Source: Nitrospira sp.
GTDB taxonomy: Bacteria; Nitrospirota; Nitrospiria; Nitrospirales; Nitrospiraceae
Assembly: GCA_022843785.1 (NCBI GenBank)
Contig: JALHMZ010000010.1
Coordinates: 1-64,000 of the forward strand
Reading direction: 5' to 3'
Length of the DNA: 64,000 nucleotides
The position numbers and the translations under genes are program-made. Position 1 is the stretch's first letter. Every line of letters starts with the position of its first letter. This document shows, in pieces, positions 32,282 through 39,542 of the stretch. The notes under the pieces are model-generated. The model made no database searches, had not been told where the DNA came from, and was given only the letters and a program-made list of their open reading frames with translations.

Positions 32282-32755
32282 ATGGCTGATCAGGTCTTCA
32301 ACATTGCGAAAGGCCGTGTGGCCGAACTCTACAACCGGGTCGATACGAACGATCCGGCCAACTCAGCGTTGATCATTGTGATTCTGGCGACATCGGGCAT
32401 CGAGTCGGACGCGACGTTACGTGACGTCGACACGCTCACGGCGCTGGTGGCCGGCACGACGAATGAGGTGACGAACTCAGGCTACGCACGCAAGACGTTG
32501 ACGGATGCCGATCTGGTGGCCTTTGCGGCGGACGACACGAACGACCGGGTGGACCTGGATATCCCGGACCAGACGTGGACGGGCGTGGCCGCCGGCGACG
32601 GCTGGAACGATTTCGTCGTCTGCTACGACGGCGACACGACGGCCGGGACCGATGCCAATATCGTCCCGTTGACGATGCACGATTTCGTCGTGACGCCGGA
32701 TGGCAGCGACATCACGGCGCAGATCGCGACGGCGGGATTCTTCCGTGCGAGCTGA
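32282..32755 (+). CDS. Probable virion structural protein
   Basis: This 157-residue protein starts MADQVFNIAKGRVAELYNRV and contains LIIVILATSGIESDATLRDVDTL and WNDFVVCYDGDTTAGTDANIVPL. It matches a conserved structural family I associate with siphophage tail regions, beta-rich and without known function. Its stop overlaps the next start. Confidence 0.65.
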   Translation: MADQVFNIAKGRVAELYNRVDTNDPANSALIIVILATSGIESDATLRDVDTLTALVAGTTNEVTNSGYARKTLTDADLVAFAADDTNDRVDLDIPDQTWTGVAAGDGWNDFVVCYDGDTTAGTDANIVPLTMHDFVVTPDGSDITAQIATAGFFRAS

Positions 32756-32931
32756 TGCCCTGGTGCCCGTGGTGTGAGCAGGACAACGGCACGGAGAACC
32801 GCATCTGTGCGGCGTGCCTGGAGCGGGAATCACAGAAGGGGGAAACGTATGAAGCTGAGAAGCCTGTCAAGACTCGCCGTCGTCGGTGTGATTTCTGCGG
32901 GGCTCTGCCTGAGCGGGGTGATGGCAGTTGA
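32755..32931 (+). CDS. Small zinc-ribbon protein
   Basis: This 58-residue protein has three CxxC knuckles (CPWC, CAAC, CDFC). It overlaps the following secreted protein gene by 83 bases in a different frame, so its C-terminal half is less certain. Confidence 0.45.
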   Translation: MPWCPWCEQDNGTENRICAACLERESQKGETYEAEKPVKTRRRRCDFCGALPERGDGS

Positions 32932-33460
32932 GGCGCAGACGGTCCAATACATCGGGTCGACCTGCACCTTCTCGTGGGACGCCAACACGGAATCAGATTT
33001 GGCAGGCTATCGGGCCTGGGCTGTGCGGGGCTCGACGGCGCTGCCGATCGTGACAATCCCGAAAACCTCGACCAGTCATCCGACGAGCACGACCTGTGCG
33101 GAGCTGGGCGTCACAGCGGACGGGAGCTATCGGTTCAATGTCGTCGCCTTCGACTTGGCCGGCAATGCCAGCAATCCGGCCTTTCTTGATGCCGTGCGCG
33201 ATACGGTGACACCGGCCTCGCCTGGGGGATTGCGTCTGACCTCTCCACAGCCAATTGCCATGAGCATCACGCCGAATCCAGCCGCGCAGCAAGCGACGGT
33301 CGCCTGGGTGCCGGGGACCTGCCAACAGGAGTTCATCGTCTCGCGATTGGTCTCTGGTCGATGGATTGAAGTCGGGCGAACACAGGATACGTGGCTCACG
33401 GTGCCGCTGGTGAATCAAGTCAATCAGCCCTACGGCGTCAGCGCCGTGTGTGAGGGATAA
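32849..33460 (+). CDS. Secreted fibronectin-III-like protein
   Basis: This 203-residue protein has a Sec signal peptide (cleavage near VEAQ, residue 30) and a beta-sandwich body: FSWDANTESDLAGYRAW, YRFNVVAFDLAGNASNPA and a second module ATVAWVPGTC...FIVSRLVSGRWIEVGR. This is the usual look of FnIII domains. An exported protein within a tail gene run is unusual. The ATG is chosen because GGGGGAAACGT lies before it. Confidence 0.68.
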   Translation: MKLRSLSRLAVVGVISAGLCLSGVMAVEAQTVQYIGSTCTFSWDANTESDLAGYRAWAVRGSTALPIVTIPKTSTSHPTSTTCAELGVTADGSYRFNVVAFDLAGNASNPAFLDAVRDTVTPASPGGLRLTSPQPIAMSITPNPAAQQATVAWVPGTCQQEFIVSRLVSGRWIEVGRTQDTWLTVPLVNQVNQPYGVSAVCEG

Positions 33461-33462
33461 CG

Positions 33463-33732
33463 ATGGCCCTGGCTTTGAATTTCACATTCGGTGCTCCCTG
33501 TAGCGGGGGTAATCACGTGCCAGTGACGGCCACGCTCACGGGTGACGTGTCGCGGACGAGAACAGTCACGTTGACGCGCGATGTCCTGACGGGAGCACCG
33601 ACAGACGATGAGATCCAGGCCACCATTGAATGTCTGCTCCGGCTGCCCATCGTGCAACTCACGACTAAAACGAACGTCAATATCAGAAACCGTGTTGAGG
33701 CCAAGACCATCGACCTCACGGTGACAGGGTAA
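33463..33732 (+). CDS. Hypothetical protein
   Basis: This 89-residue Thr/Val-rich beta protein has two lone Cys (residues 13 and 57). It is tightly packed between its neighbours (2 bases on either side). Not recognised. Confidence 0.58.
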   Translation: MALALNFTFGAPCSGGNHVPVTATLTGDVSRTRTVTLTRDVLTGAPTDDEIQATIECLLRLPIVQLTTKTNVNIRNRVEAKTIDLTVTG

Positions 33733-33734
33733 TT

Positions 33735-34790
33735 ATGGCACTCGTGACCATTCCGACGATTGTCTGGCCGCCAATCCTGGCGCAGATGCGACAGGATGCC
33801 GGGGGCAATGGCGCACAGCTGATCGACGCCGCCGGCGAGAAAGCCGCGACGGTGTTCCAGGTGCCACGCACCGGCTCCATTGATCGACTGGTGTTTTTCA
33901 CGCGCACGGTTACTACGGCGCAGACGCTCCGTGTTGGACTCTACACCGTCGATGCCTCTGGCGATCCCACGACGACGGCGTATGGCGGGATGGCGGTCGG
34001 GACGCAGGCCAGTCCAGCCGCGAACACGCAGTATGAAGTGACCTTGGCCACGCCCGCCTCGGCGGTGTTGGGCGATATGGTGGCGATGGTCGTGGAATTC
34101 GCCTCGACCGTGGGCAACCTCCAGATTGGGCTCCATGACAACGTCGGCGGGGAATCAACGATGCAGGTTCCATACTTGGACCACTTCACGACGGTCTGGA
34201 CGAAGAGGAGCAACGTGTCGGGGATGGGCGTGCGCTACTCGGATGGCACGTATGAATTTATCGGCACGTGGCCCACAGGCATCCGCTCTGACATTGGATA
34301 CGCAAATGCGGATACGCCGGACGAGCGTGGAAATGTCCTCATCTTGCCGATGCGCTGTCGGTCAAACGGCGCGTTCCTGATGGCGGGGAGCACAGGGGCG
34401 GCTGGTGATCACGACATTGTGCTCTATGGTCCATCAGGGCAAGCCCTTCGAACAATCACGAGAGACGCGAGCGTGGGGCACGTAACATCAGGGTCGATCT
34501 ACGCCAGGTGGAATTCACCCATTGTGTTAGATCCAGAGGTATCGTACCGGCTCACGGTCAAACCGACGACAACAAACCAGTGCAGCGTGCGTGAGCATTC
34601 TGTGCTGAACGCCGCCATGATGGGCTGTCTGCCAGGCGGCACGCGGGTATACAAAACATCCCGCACCGATTTGGGCGCATTTACTGATGTGACGACGACA
34701 CGGACCTGGTGGCTCAGTCTGATGATTGATCAGGTCGATGATGGTATCCCATCACCACGCACCAGGCCGATGCACAGTCCGCTTATTTAA
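33735..34790 (+). CDS. Putative tail fibre / virion protein
   Basis: This 351-residue beta-rich protein has a segment SIDRLVFFTRTVTTAQTLRVGLYTVDASGDPT. Such sandwich modules recur in phage fibre and appendage proteins. The second half has Gly/Thr-rich strands and YRLTVKPTTTNQCSV. It may form part of the receptor-binding apparatus; no closer family recognised. Confidence 0.6.
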   Translation: MALVTIPTIVWPPILAQMRQDAGGNGAQLIDAAGEKAATVFQVPRTGSIDRLVFFTRTVTTAQTLRVGLYTVDASGDPTTTAYGGMAVGTQASPAANTQYEVTLATPASAVLGDMVAMVVEFASTVGNLQIGLHDNVGGESTMQVPYLDHFTTVWTKRSNVSGMGVRYSDGTYEFIGTWPTGIRSDIGYANADTPDERGNVLILPMRCRSNGAFLMAGSTGAAGDHDIVLYGPSGQALRTITRDASVGHVTSGSIYARWNSPIVLDPEVSYRLTVKPTTTNQCSVREHSVLNAAMMGCLPGGTRVYKTSRTDLGAFTDVTTTRTWWLSLMIDQVDDGIPSPRTRPMHSPLI

Positions 34791-34802
34791 GGAGAGCACA
34801 CT

Positions 34803-35297
34803 ATGGCATTTGGCAGCCAACGCACAGGCACCCCAGACGGGACGAACGGCATCCTGATTGCGATGCAGGATAGTCAGGCCGACTCAACCGAGAAGTTGCC
34901 CGCAGGGATCGCCGCGAGCGACATGATCGCCAACGGGCCAACTGCCCATCGGTCAGCAGTCGCGGCAGCAGACACGGCGACTGACCTGTCGAGTGTCGGC
35001 TTCGGGACCTCAACCAAACTCTCCGACAACCGGGGCGCGATAACGATCTGGGGCGAGTTCACGGTGGCGGGCGCATCAGCCACCTGTCGTGTGGCCTACT
35101 ACGATAACGCAGCCACACCCGCGCCGATGTGCATTGGTCCGGCCTTTACCTTGGCGGCGACGACACGGCGTGTCTCGGCAGCGGGTGACTATGTGAGTGA
35201 ACCGAAGATGGTCGAGACGTTCGGCTTTGCGCGGTTCAAAGTGTTTATCGAGACGTTGAGCGCAGGCAATATCGATGTGTTTGCGGAGCCGGTATAA
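34803..35297 (+). CDS. Hypothetical virion protein
   Basis: This 164-residue Ala/Thr-rich protein has the segment GAITIWGEFTVAGASATCRVAYYDN that reads like a jelly-roll strand pair. AAGGAGAG precedes the ATG. Probably a minor tail or capsid accessory protein. Confidence 0.55.
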   Translation: MAFGSQRTGTPDGTNGILIAMQDSQADSTEKLPAGIAASDMIANGPTAHRSAVAAADTATDLSSVGFGTSTKLSDNRGAITIWGEFTVAGASATCRVAYYDNAATPAPMCIGPAFTLAATTRRVSAAGDYVSEPKMVETFGFARFKVFIETLSAGNIDVFAEPV

Positions 35298-35300
35298 ACG

Positions 35301-36080
35301 ATGATCGCTGGGCTGATTCCATTATTATTCTGGAGAGCGTCGTCGGCTGGCCAGACGGTAGCCGTCGGCCAAGTGACCGAAACGGATACCGCGCAGGCGG
35401 TCACGGTCAATCCAAAGCGGCGGTTGATCGGCCAGGTGAGTGAGACGGATCTGGCCCAGACGCTCACGGCGCGCAAGACGCGGGCCGTTGGACAGACGGC
35501 CGAGACAGATCTCGCGCAGGCGCTCACGACAGCCAAGCGCAAGGCCCTCGGGCAAACTGCCGAGACGGATCTCGCCCAAGTCCTGACACGTCGCAAGGCC
35601 AAGCTGCTGGGCCTGACCACGGAGACCGATCTCGCGCAGCCAGTGACCCGGTACACGCCCGGCAGCATCATCGTGCCGGTCAATCAGGTCAGTGAGACCG
35701 ATCTGGCGCAGGCAATTGCCTGGGCCCCGAAGCGGCGGCTCGTGAATCAAGTGGTGGAAGCAGACCTCGCGCAGGCATTGACGCGGCGGAAACTCAAGAC
35801 GCTCGGCCTGCCGATCGAGAGCGATCTCGCGCAGGCGCTCGCGCGGCGGAAAAGCCTCGGCCTGGGCCTGACGACAGAAACGGATCTGGCGCAGGCCATT
35901 CTCTGGCGTCCGAAACAGCGGTTTGTCAATCAGGTGGTCGAGATCGATCTGGCGCAGCCGGTGACGGTGGTGGCGGGGGAGCGGTTGGTGCGCCTCGTGG
36001 CGGTGACGCTGCATGTGCCGGTGGACCGTGCCGTCGCGTTCAAGGTGGCGACTGAGTTGGATCTGGCGGGGACGCTCTAG
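35301..36080 (+). CDS. ETDLAQ tandem-repeat protein
   Basis: This 259-residue protein is built from ten tandem units of about 20 residues plus a partial eleventh, consensus GQxxETDLAQALTxRKxKxL. ETDTAQ/ETDLAQ repeats occur in uncharacterised phage tail proteins. The N-terminus is hydrophobic (MIAGLIPLLFW). The regular charge pattern suggests an elongated fibre or stacked beta-arch structure. Repeats differ in DNA sequence, so they are old rather than recent copies. Confidence 0.75.
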   Translation: MIAGLIPLLFWRASSAGQTVAVGQVTETDTAQAVTVNPKRRLIGQVSETDLAQTLTARKTRAVGQTAETDLAQALTTAKRKALGQTAETDLAQVLTRRKAKLLGLTTETDLAQPVTRYTPGSIIVPVNQVSETDLAQAIAWAPKRRLVNQVVEADLAQALTRRKLKTLGLPIESDLAQALARRKSLGLGLTTETDLAQAILWRPKQRFVNQVVEIDLAQPVTVVAGERLVRLVAVTLHVPVDRAVAFKVATELDLAGTL

Positions 36081-36090
36081 GGAGGATCGG

Positions 36091-36414
36091 ATGGCGCATA
36101 TCGATGTGATGGCGGGGGACGGCGGAACAAAACTGCGGGTGACGATTCGCGACGCGGCCTCGAACGCGCCGGTGGACCTGACGGGCAAAACAGTACAACT
36201 GCGCTATTCGCTGAACGGCGGCGCCGTGGTGATTAAAACCATGACGGTGCTGAATCAGGCGACGAACAAGGGGCAGGCGGAGTATCAATTCCTGACGACG
36301 GATCTCACGGCAGGCGGCGAATTGCGCGGGGAAGCGCGGCTCCAAGCTGGGCAATCCGATCAATTGACCACGGTGGATCGATTCCACTGGACGGTCGGCA
36401 CGGCGCTGGTATGA
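36091..36414 (+). CDS. Small baseplate-like Ig-fold protein
   Basis: This 107-residue protein shows KLRVTIRDAASNAPVDLTGKTVQLRY and GELRGEARLQ, the pattern of the BppU N-terminal-like domains in phage baseplate proteins. AGGGAGG precedes the ATG. It is the last tail-type gene before lysis. Confidence 0.55.
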   Translation: MAHIDVMAGDGGTKLRVTIRDAASNAPVDLTGKTVQLRYSLNGGAVVIKTMTVLNQATNKGQAEYQFLTTDLTAGGELRGEARLQAGQSDQLTTVDRFHWTVGTALV

Positions 36415-36680
36415 GCTGCCCGCGCTGCCAGGGCCTGATGCGGGTGGAGCGGCTTCGGCGGCGGCGGGCGTGTCTGTGGCTCTGGGCCTGCTTCGCCTGC
36501 GGCGAACGGATCGATGACGTGATTCTGGATGCCCGGCGGTGGCAGTCGGCGGAATCCACGGCGGCGCGGAATGCGCGCATCTGGCAAGCCGTCCGGCAAC
36601 GGATTGCGGCCTTGCCCCTTGAACCCTGCGCCTTGAACCTTGTCTCTTGCCCCTTGTCCCTGCAACGAGGTGCCGCATGA
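36411..36680 (+). CDS. Zinc-ribbon protein with repeat-coded tail
   Basis: This 89-residue basic protein has CPRC (residues 3-6) and CFAC (27-30) knuckles. Its last 25 codons are the inverted CAAGG-type repeat (36610-36661), read as a Leu/Pro/Cys-rich tail (LPLEPCALNLVSCPLSLQ). The tail was probably added when the repeat landed on the original stop. Function unknown. Confidence 0.55.
   Translation: MSCPRCQGLMRVERLRRRRACLWLWACFACGERIDDVILDARRWQSAESTAARNARIWQAVRQRIAALPLEPCALNLVSCPLSLQRGAA
36610..36661. repeat. Inverted CAAGG-type repeat inside a gene end
   Basis: CTTGCCCCTTGAACC, CTGCGCCTTGAACC, TTGTCTC, TTGCCCC and TTGTCCC are the reverse complements of the units at 3594 and 25308. Confidence 0.78.
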
Positions 36681-37216
36681 ATCAGAGACTGGATCGACTC
36701 GACGGCCTCGCACCGATGCTCCGGCAGCCGGCGCTGGAATTGATTCAACGCTGTCAGCGGAAGCTGGGGCGGACGCTGCTGGTGGTGTCGGGCTGGCGAT
36801 CCGTCAACGAGCAAATGCTGAACTATCAGAAGGGCCGAGTCTTTATCCGTGAGACCGGCGAGTGGGAGATTGCGGATAAAACGCTCGTCGTCACGAATTC
36901 AAAGCCGGGTCTCAGTGCGCACAATGTCATCACGCGCGCGGGCGCGCCGGCGGCGATGGCGCTGGACGTGATTCCACTGCTGCCCAATGGACAGCCAGAA
37001 TGGGAGGTGGACCCGGATTTCTGGGACGCGCTGTATGAAAAAGTCGCATGGAAGGTGGGGCTCGATCCACTGGGCGATGCAATCGGGAGCTATCTCGCCG
37101 GCGATTGGGGACACTTCGAAGAACCGGCCTGGAAGCTCAAGCTCGACGGGTTGAATCTGCTGCTGCCGGTGGCGGGGGTAACGAGTGGCGAGTCGCGCAT
37201 GGCGAGTCGCGTGTGA
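36677..37216 (+). CDS. Endolysin, M15-family peptidase
   Basis: This 179-residue enzyme is predicted to cut peptidoglycan peptides at lysis. Zinc ligands are visible as H82 (SAHN), D97 (ALDV) and H146 (WGHFEEP), together with the GWR segment at 39-41, as in phage L-Ala-D-Glu peptidases. It has no signal peptide. Its last about 11 residues (SGESRMASRV) come from GCGAGTCGCG repeats. It overlaps the genes on both sides. Confidence 0.85.
   Translation: MNQRLDRLDGLAPMLRQPALELIQRCQRKLGRTLLVVSGWRSVNEQMLNYQKGRVFIRETGEWEIADKTLVVTNSKPGLSAHNVITRAGAPAAMALDVIPLLPNGQPEWEVDPDFWDALYEKVAWKVGLDPLGDAIGSYLAGDWGHFEEPAWKLKLDGLNLLLPVAGVTSGESRMASRV
37183..37212. repeat. GCGAGTCGCG short repeats
   Basis: GAGTGGCGAGTCGCGCATGG and GCGAGTCGCG units form the end of the endolysin gene. 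Confidence 0.6.
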
Positions 37217-37389
37217 GGCGGATCTATCAGTGTCCGAGATGCGGCGCGACCTATACGCACGATCAGGCCTATCGGCATGCGGTCTATGACTGTGCCACGG
37301 TTCAGGGTGTACCAGGCAAGGGGCACGATGTGCAGGTCACGGCACCAGGCCATGACACGAGAGGACGGACGTTGAATGGAGACGACTAA
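37213..37389 (+). CDS. Small zinc-finger protein
   Basis: This 58-residue protein starts with GTG 37213 inside the previous stop. It opens RRIYQCPRCGATYTHDQAYRHAVYDC and may fold as a C2HC-type finger. It overlaps the membrane-protein gene that follows. Role unknown. Confidence 0.5.
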   Translation: MRRIYQCPRCGATYTHDQAYRHAVYDCATVQGVPGKGHDVQVTAPGHDTRGRTLNGDD

Positions 37390-37573
37390 CATGGCTGAAG
37401 CGATCGCTGAGCTCAGGCAGCAAGTGAAGCAGCTGGAGTCAGCGGACGTGGAACAGTGGACCAGGCTGGATGTGCTCCGCGATCGTTTGCCGAATTGGGT
37501 GGTCTGGGTCATGACGGCCGGCGGGGGCATCATCGGGTTTCTGGCGCATTGGCTGGCGAGTTGTTTGAAATAA
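37376..37573 (+). CDS. Small membrane protein with coiled coil (holin candidate)
   Basis: This 65-residue protein has an N-terminal heptad helix (IAELRQQVKQLESADVEQW) and one C-terminal membrane helix (WVVWVMTAGGGIIGFLAHWLAS), similar to XhlA-like lysis helpers. Location next to the endolysin supports a holin or holin-associated role. A second start at 37391 is equally possible. Confidence 0.58.
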   Translation: METTNMAEAIAELRQQVKQLESADVEQWTRLDVLRDRLPNWVVWVMTAGGGIIGFLAHWLASCLK

Positions 37574-37589
37574 CCAAGGAGGGGGCATC

Positions 37590-38132
37590 ATGAAGCAGAT
37601 GCGTGGATGGGTGTTGGTGATCGGGGCGCTGATGTTTGCATTGGTGATCTGCTTGCCGTTCTTGGCGCTGGCGCAGGAGGCAACCATCACTGCGGCGCCG
37701 GCGTCGGCTCCGGACATGATGACCGTGATTGCCGTGGCGGCGCTGGCCGTGAGTGAGGCGTTAGCGTTGATGCCGCAATTGAAATCGAACGGGCTTTTGC
37801 ACATGGTGATTCTGACGCTCAAGAAGATGTTGGGCCGGCCGGTTGTCCCGGTCGTGCTGTTGGCCTTGATGGCAGCCGGGCTCTCCGGATGCGCCGCGCA
37901 CAAAACGCCGGTGGTCTCTGACGTCGTCTCGAAGCTGCCATTTTGGTGCGAGTTGGCCGATTCGCCGGTCATCGATCGCGCGGCGGAGACGCTCCTGTCG
38001 CAGGTCCCGAAGGGCACCGATCAGGCCACGGCGGAGCAGTATGTGCGACTCGCCTTACAGATCAAGAATCTCGCGGCTCCGGTGGCCTGTGCGCTCCTGA
38101 AGAACTACGAGGCGCAGCAGCCGGCACTGTAG
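37590..38132 (+). CDS. Lysis-region membrane protein with internal lipobox
   Basis: This 180-residue protein has an N-terminal membrane segment or signal (residues 8-28) and a second hydrophobic stretch, TVIAVAALAVSEALALM. A further segment, VPVVLLALMAAGLSGC, ends in a lipobox (LSGC). The part after that Cys (AAHKTPVVSD...) resembles a small lipoprotein. It may be a holin-plus-spanin-like fusion, or the lipoprotein may be made separately from an inner ATG. It is the last intact phage gene before attR/attP. Confidence 0.55.
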   Translation: MKQMRGWVLVIGALMFALVICLPFLALAQEATITAAPASAPDMMTVIAVAALAVSEALALMPQLKSNGLLHMVILTLKKMLGRPVVPVVLLALMAAGLSGCAAHKTPVVSDVVSKLPFWCELADSPVIDRAAETLLSQVPKGTDQATAEQYVRLALQIKNLAAPVACALLKNYEAQQPAL

Positions 38133-38142
38133 GGCGGTTGTC

Positions 38143-38319
38143 GTGAAACGATTGTGTTTCTTGTGGGTGACCTGCCTGACGGTGCAGTTGACGCCCGGGC
38201 ATGTCATGCGCACGCTCGACGGAGACACCTTCGTCCTGTATCATGTCGGGACGCCGCCGGAGGAGCAGTCGTTTCCGTTGGCCATTTGTTGGCCATTCGC
38301 CAGGCTGAGACTGGCATAA
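38143..38319 (+). pseudogene. Truncated staphylococcal-nuclease-like gene
   Basis: A GTG-started 58-residue frame has a hydrophobic start and HVMRTLDGDTFVLYHVGTPPEE, the opening of SNase-type nucleases (V-x-x-L-DGDT). The catalytic Arg and Glu region is missing: the frame runs into the arm-site sequence at 38278 and stops at 38317. Unless the short product has a role of its own, this is a remnant cut by the attachment region. Confidence 0.5.
38278..38296. repeat. Putative P-arm integrase site, TTGGCCAT pair
   Basis: This is the same 19 bases as 167-185 and 38486-38504, here about 93 bases left of the core. Together with the right-hand copy it flanks the core of attP. Confidence 0.55.
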
Positions 38320-38327
38320 TATGCCAG
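38311..38327. promoter_or_regulatory. Palindrome in the attP arm
   Basis: CTGGCATA-A-TATGCCAG is a perfect 8-bp inverted repeat. A second palindrome ATCATATGAT lies at 38340-38349. These could be binding sites of the excisionase or an accessory protein. Confidence 0.4.
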
Positions 38328-38352
38328 GTGGTGGCACATATCATATGATGAT

Positions 38353-38365
38353 TTTCAATGACTTG
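38353..38365. promoter_or_regulatory. Possible IHF site in the attP arm
   Basis: TTTCAATGACTTG differs at one base from the IHF consensus WATCAANNNNTTR. It lies between the arm repeat and the core, where IHF bends lambda-type attP DNA. Confidence 0.35.
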
Positions 38366-38388
38366 CAGATGTTCAGAGCGGCTGGGGA

Positions 38389-38436
38389 AGCCTTCTAAGC
38401 TGAGGGTCGTTGGTTCGATTCCAACCGGGCGCACCA
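38389..38436 (+). other. attP-like core at the copy 1 / copy 2 junction
   Basis: The core from 70-117 recurs, preceded by phage right-end DNA (gttcagagcggctgggga) instead of the tRNA 5' half, so no functional tRNA forms here. The layout right arm, core, int is that of phage attP, as expected where two prophages are joined head to tail. Confidence 0.88.
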
Positions 38437-38450
38437 TAGAAAACAAGCGG

Positions 38451-39539
38451 TTAGCGTTTTTTGGCGGGTTTGGACAGTTGGCTTGTTGGCCATTTGTTGG
38501 CCATGGCTTCCACGGCTTCGCGCAGGTGCGGCTCGCTCAGGTGGGCGTACCGGGCGACCATTTGCGTGCTGGTGTGCCCCAGGAGATGGGCCACGGTGCG
38601 GTCTGAATGCCCCGCCATGGTGAGATCACTCGCGAAGGTGTGCCGCCAGTCGTTCCATCTGGCGTTCGTCGCTCCAGCGGCCAGGCAGGCGGGGAGCCAG
38701 ATGCGTTTTCTGAAATTGGCATAGTCGATCGGGCCGGTGGCGGTCTGGTTGGGATAGAGCCAGCGGCTGTTCCGATGCCGGGCAATCTGCTGGGCGAGCA
38801 GCTGCCGGGCGCGGCGGCTGACCAATCGGATTTGTGGCCGGCCGGCTTTGGTGCTTGGCAGATGAATCAGGCCCTGCTTGAGATCGATGTGGCGTTTGTC
38901 GAGTGTGAATTGTTCGGTCCAGCGCAGGCCGGTGAGTCCGGCGAGCTCGGCGGCGTCCCGCCATTCGTCTCCTTGTTTGAATAACCCCTTCAATATTTTC
39001 CGGCGTTCCTGCGGCGCATAGGCGCGCACGCGCAGATTGTGCACGGCGGGCAACGGCGCGCGATCGAACGGGCTCGTGTCGATCACGCCGTCGCGTCTCG
39101 CCCGGTTCAGCACGTGCCGGAGATATTTCAGATAGTGATGGATGGTCTGCGGACTCAGCTTCCGGGCGCTGAGGGCGGCGCGGGCGTCGTCGATGAGCGA
39201 GGCGGGGAGTTGCTTCGCGTCCAGATGGCCGGCGCGGTCGAGCCAGAAGGTCTGATAGGCGCGCGTGTTTTTTCGGTCGGCCTGGGTGGTGGGGGTGTCC
39301 GCGCGGGTGAGGACGGTGCGGAGCGGCAGGGCGGTGGCTTTGAATTGCTCGGGGAAAAACGTCCCGAGGCGCAGGCGGGCTTTGGCGTCCTCGCGAAAGC
39401 GGATGGCCTCGGCCATGGTGGGAAAGCCGCCGAGCGGGCCGAACCGCACGCGCTTGCCCATGACGACCATGCGCACGTGCCAGCGGATCTCGCCGTGCAC
39501 ATTCACGCGGCGGGTGAGGCTACGGGTGGTGGGGGGCAT
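38451..39539 (-). CDS. int: Tyrosine integrase (copy 2)
   Basis: Repeats 132-1220 residue for residue, including Asn296 in place of the usual His. It lies next to the inner attP-like core, so both lysogen copies can supply integrase. Confidence 0.95.
   Translation of the reverse strand: MPPTTRSLTRRVNVHGEIRWHVRMVVMGKRVRFGPLGGFPTMAEAIRFREDAKARLRLGTFFPEQFKATALPLRTVLTRADTPTTQADRKNTRAYQTFWLDRAGHLDAKQLPASLIDDARAALSARKLSPQTIHHYLKYLRHVLNRARRDGVIDTSPFDRAPLPAVHNLRVRAYAPQERRKILKGLFKQGDEWRDAAELAGLTGLRWTEQFTLDKRHIDLKQGLIHLPSTKAGRPQIRLVSRRARQLLAQQIARHRNSRWLYPNQTATGPIDYANFRKRIWLPACLAAGATNARWNDWRHTFASDLTMAGHSDRTVAHLLGHTSTQMVARYAHLSEPHLREAVEAMANKWPTSQLSKPAKKR
38486..38504. repeat. P'-arm TTGGCCAT pair (copy 2)
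   Basis: Starts 50 bases right of the core's 3' end. It forms the right-hand arm of the junction attP, opposite 38278-38296. Confidence 0.55.
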
Positions 39540-39542
39540 GGC

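Noticed and set aside
38389..38436. Second tRNA-Arg gene at the inner junction
   Set aside because: Only the 3' part from the anticodon stem on is present. The bases before it do not pair with the acceptor and D-arm positions, so it is a phage att core, not a tRNA.
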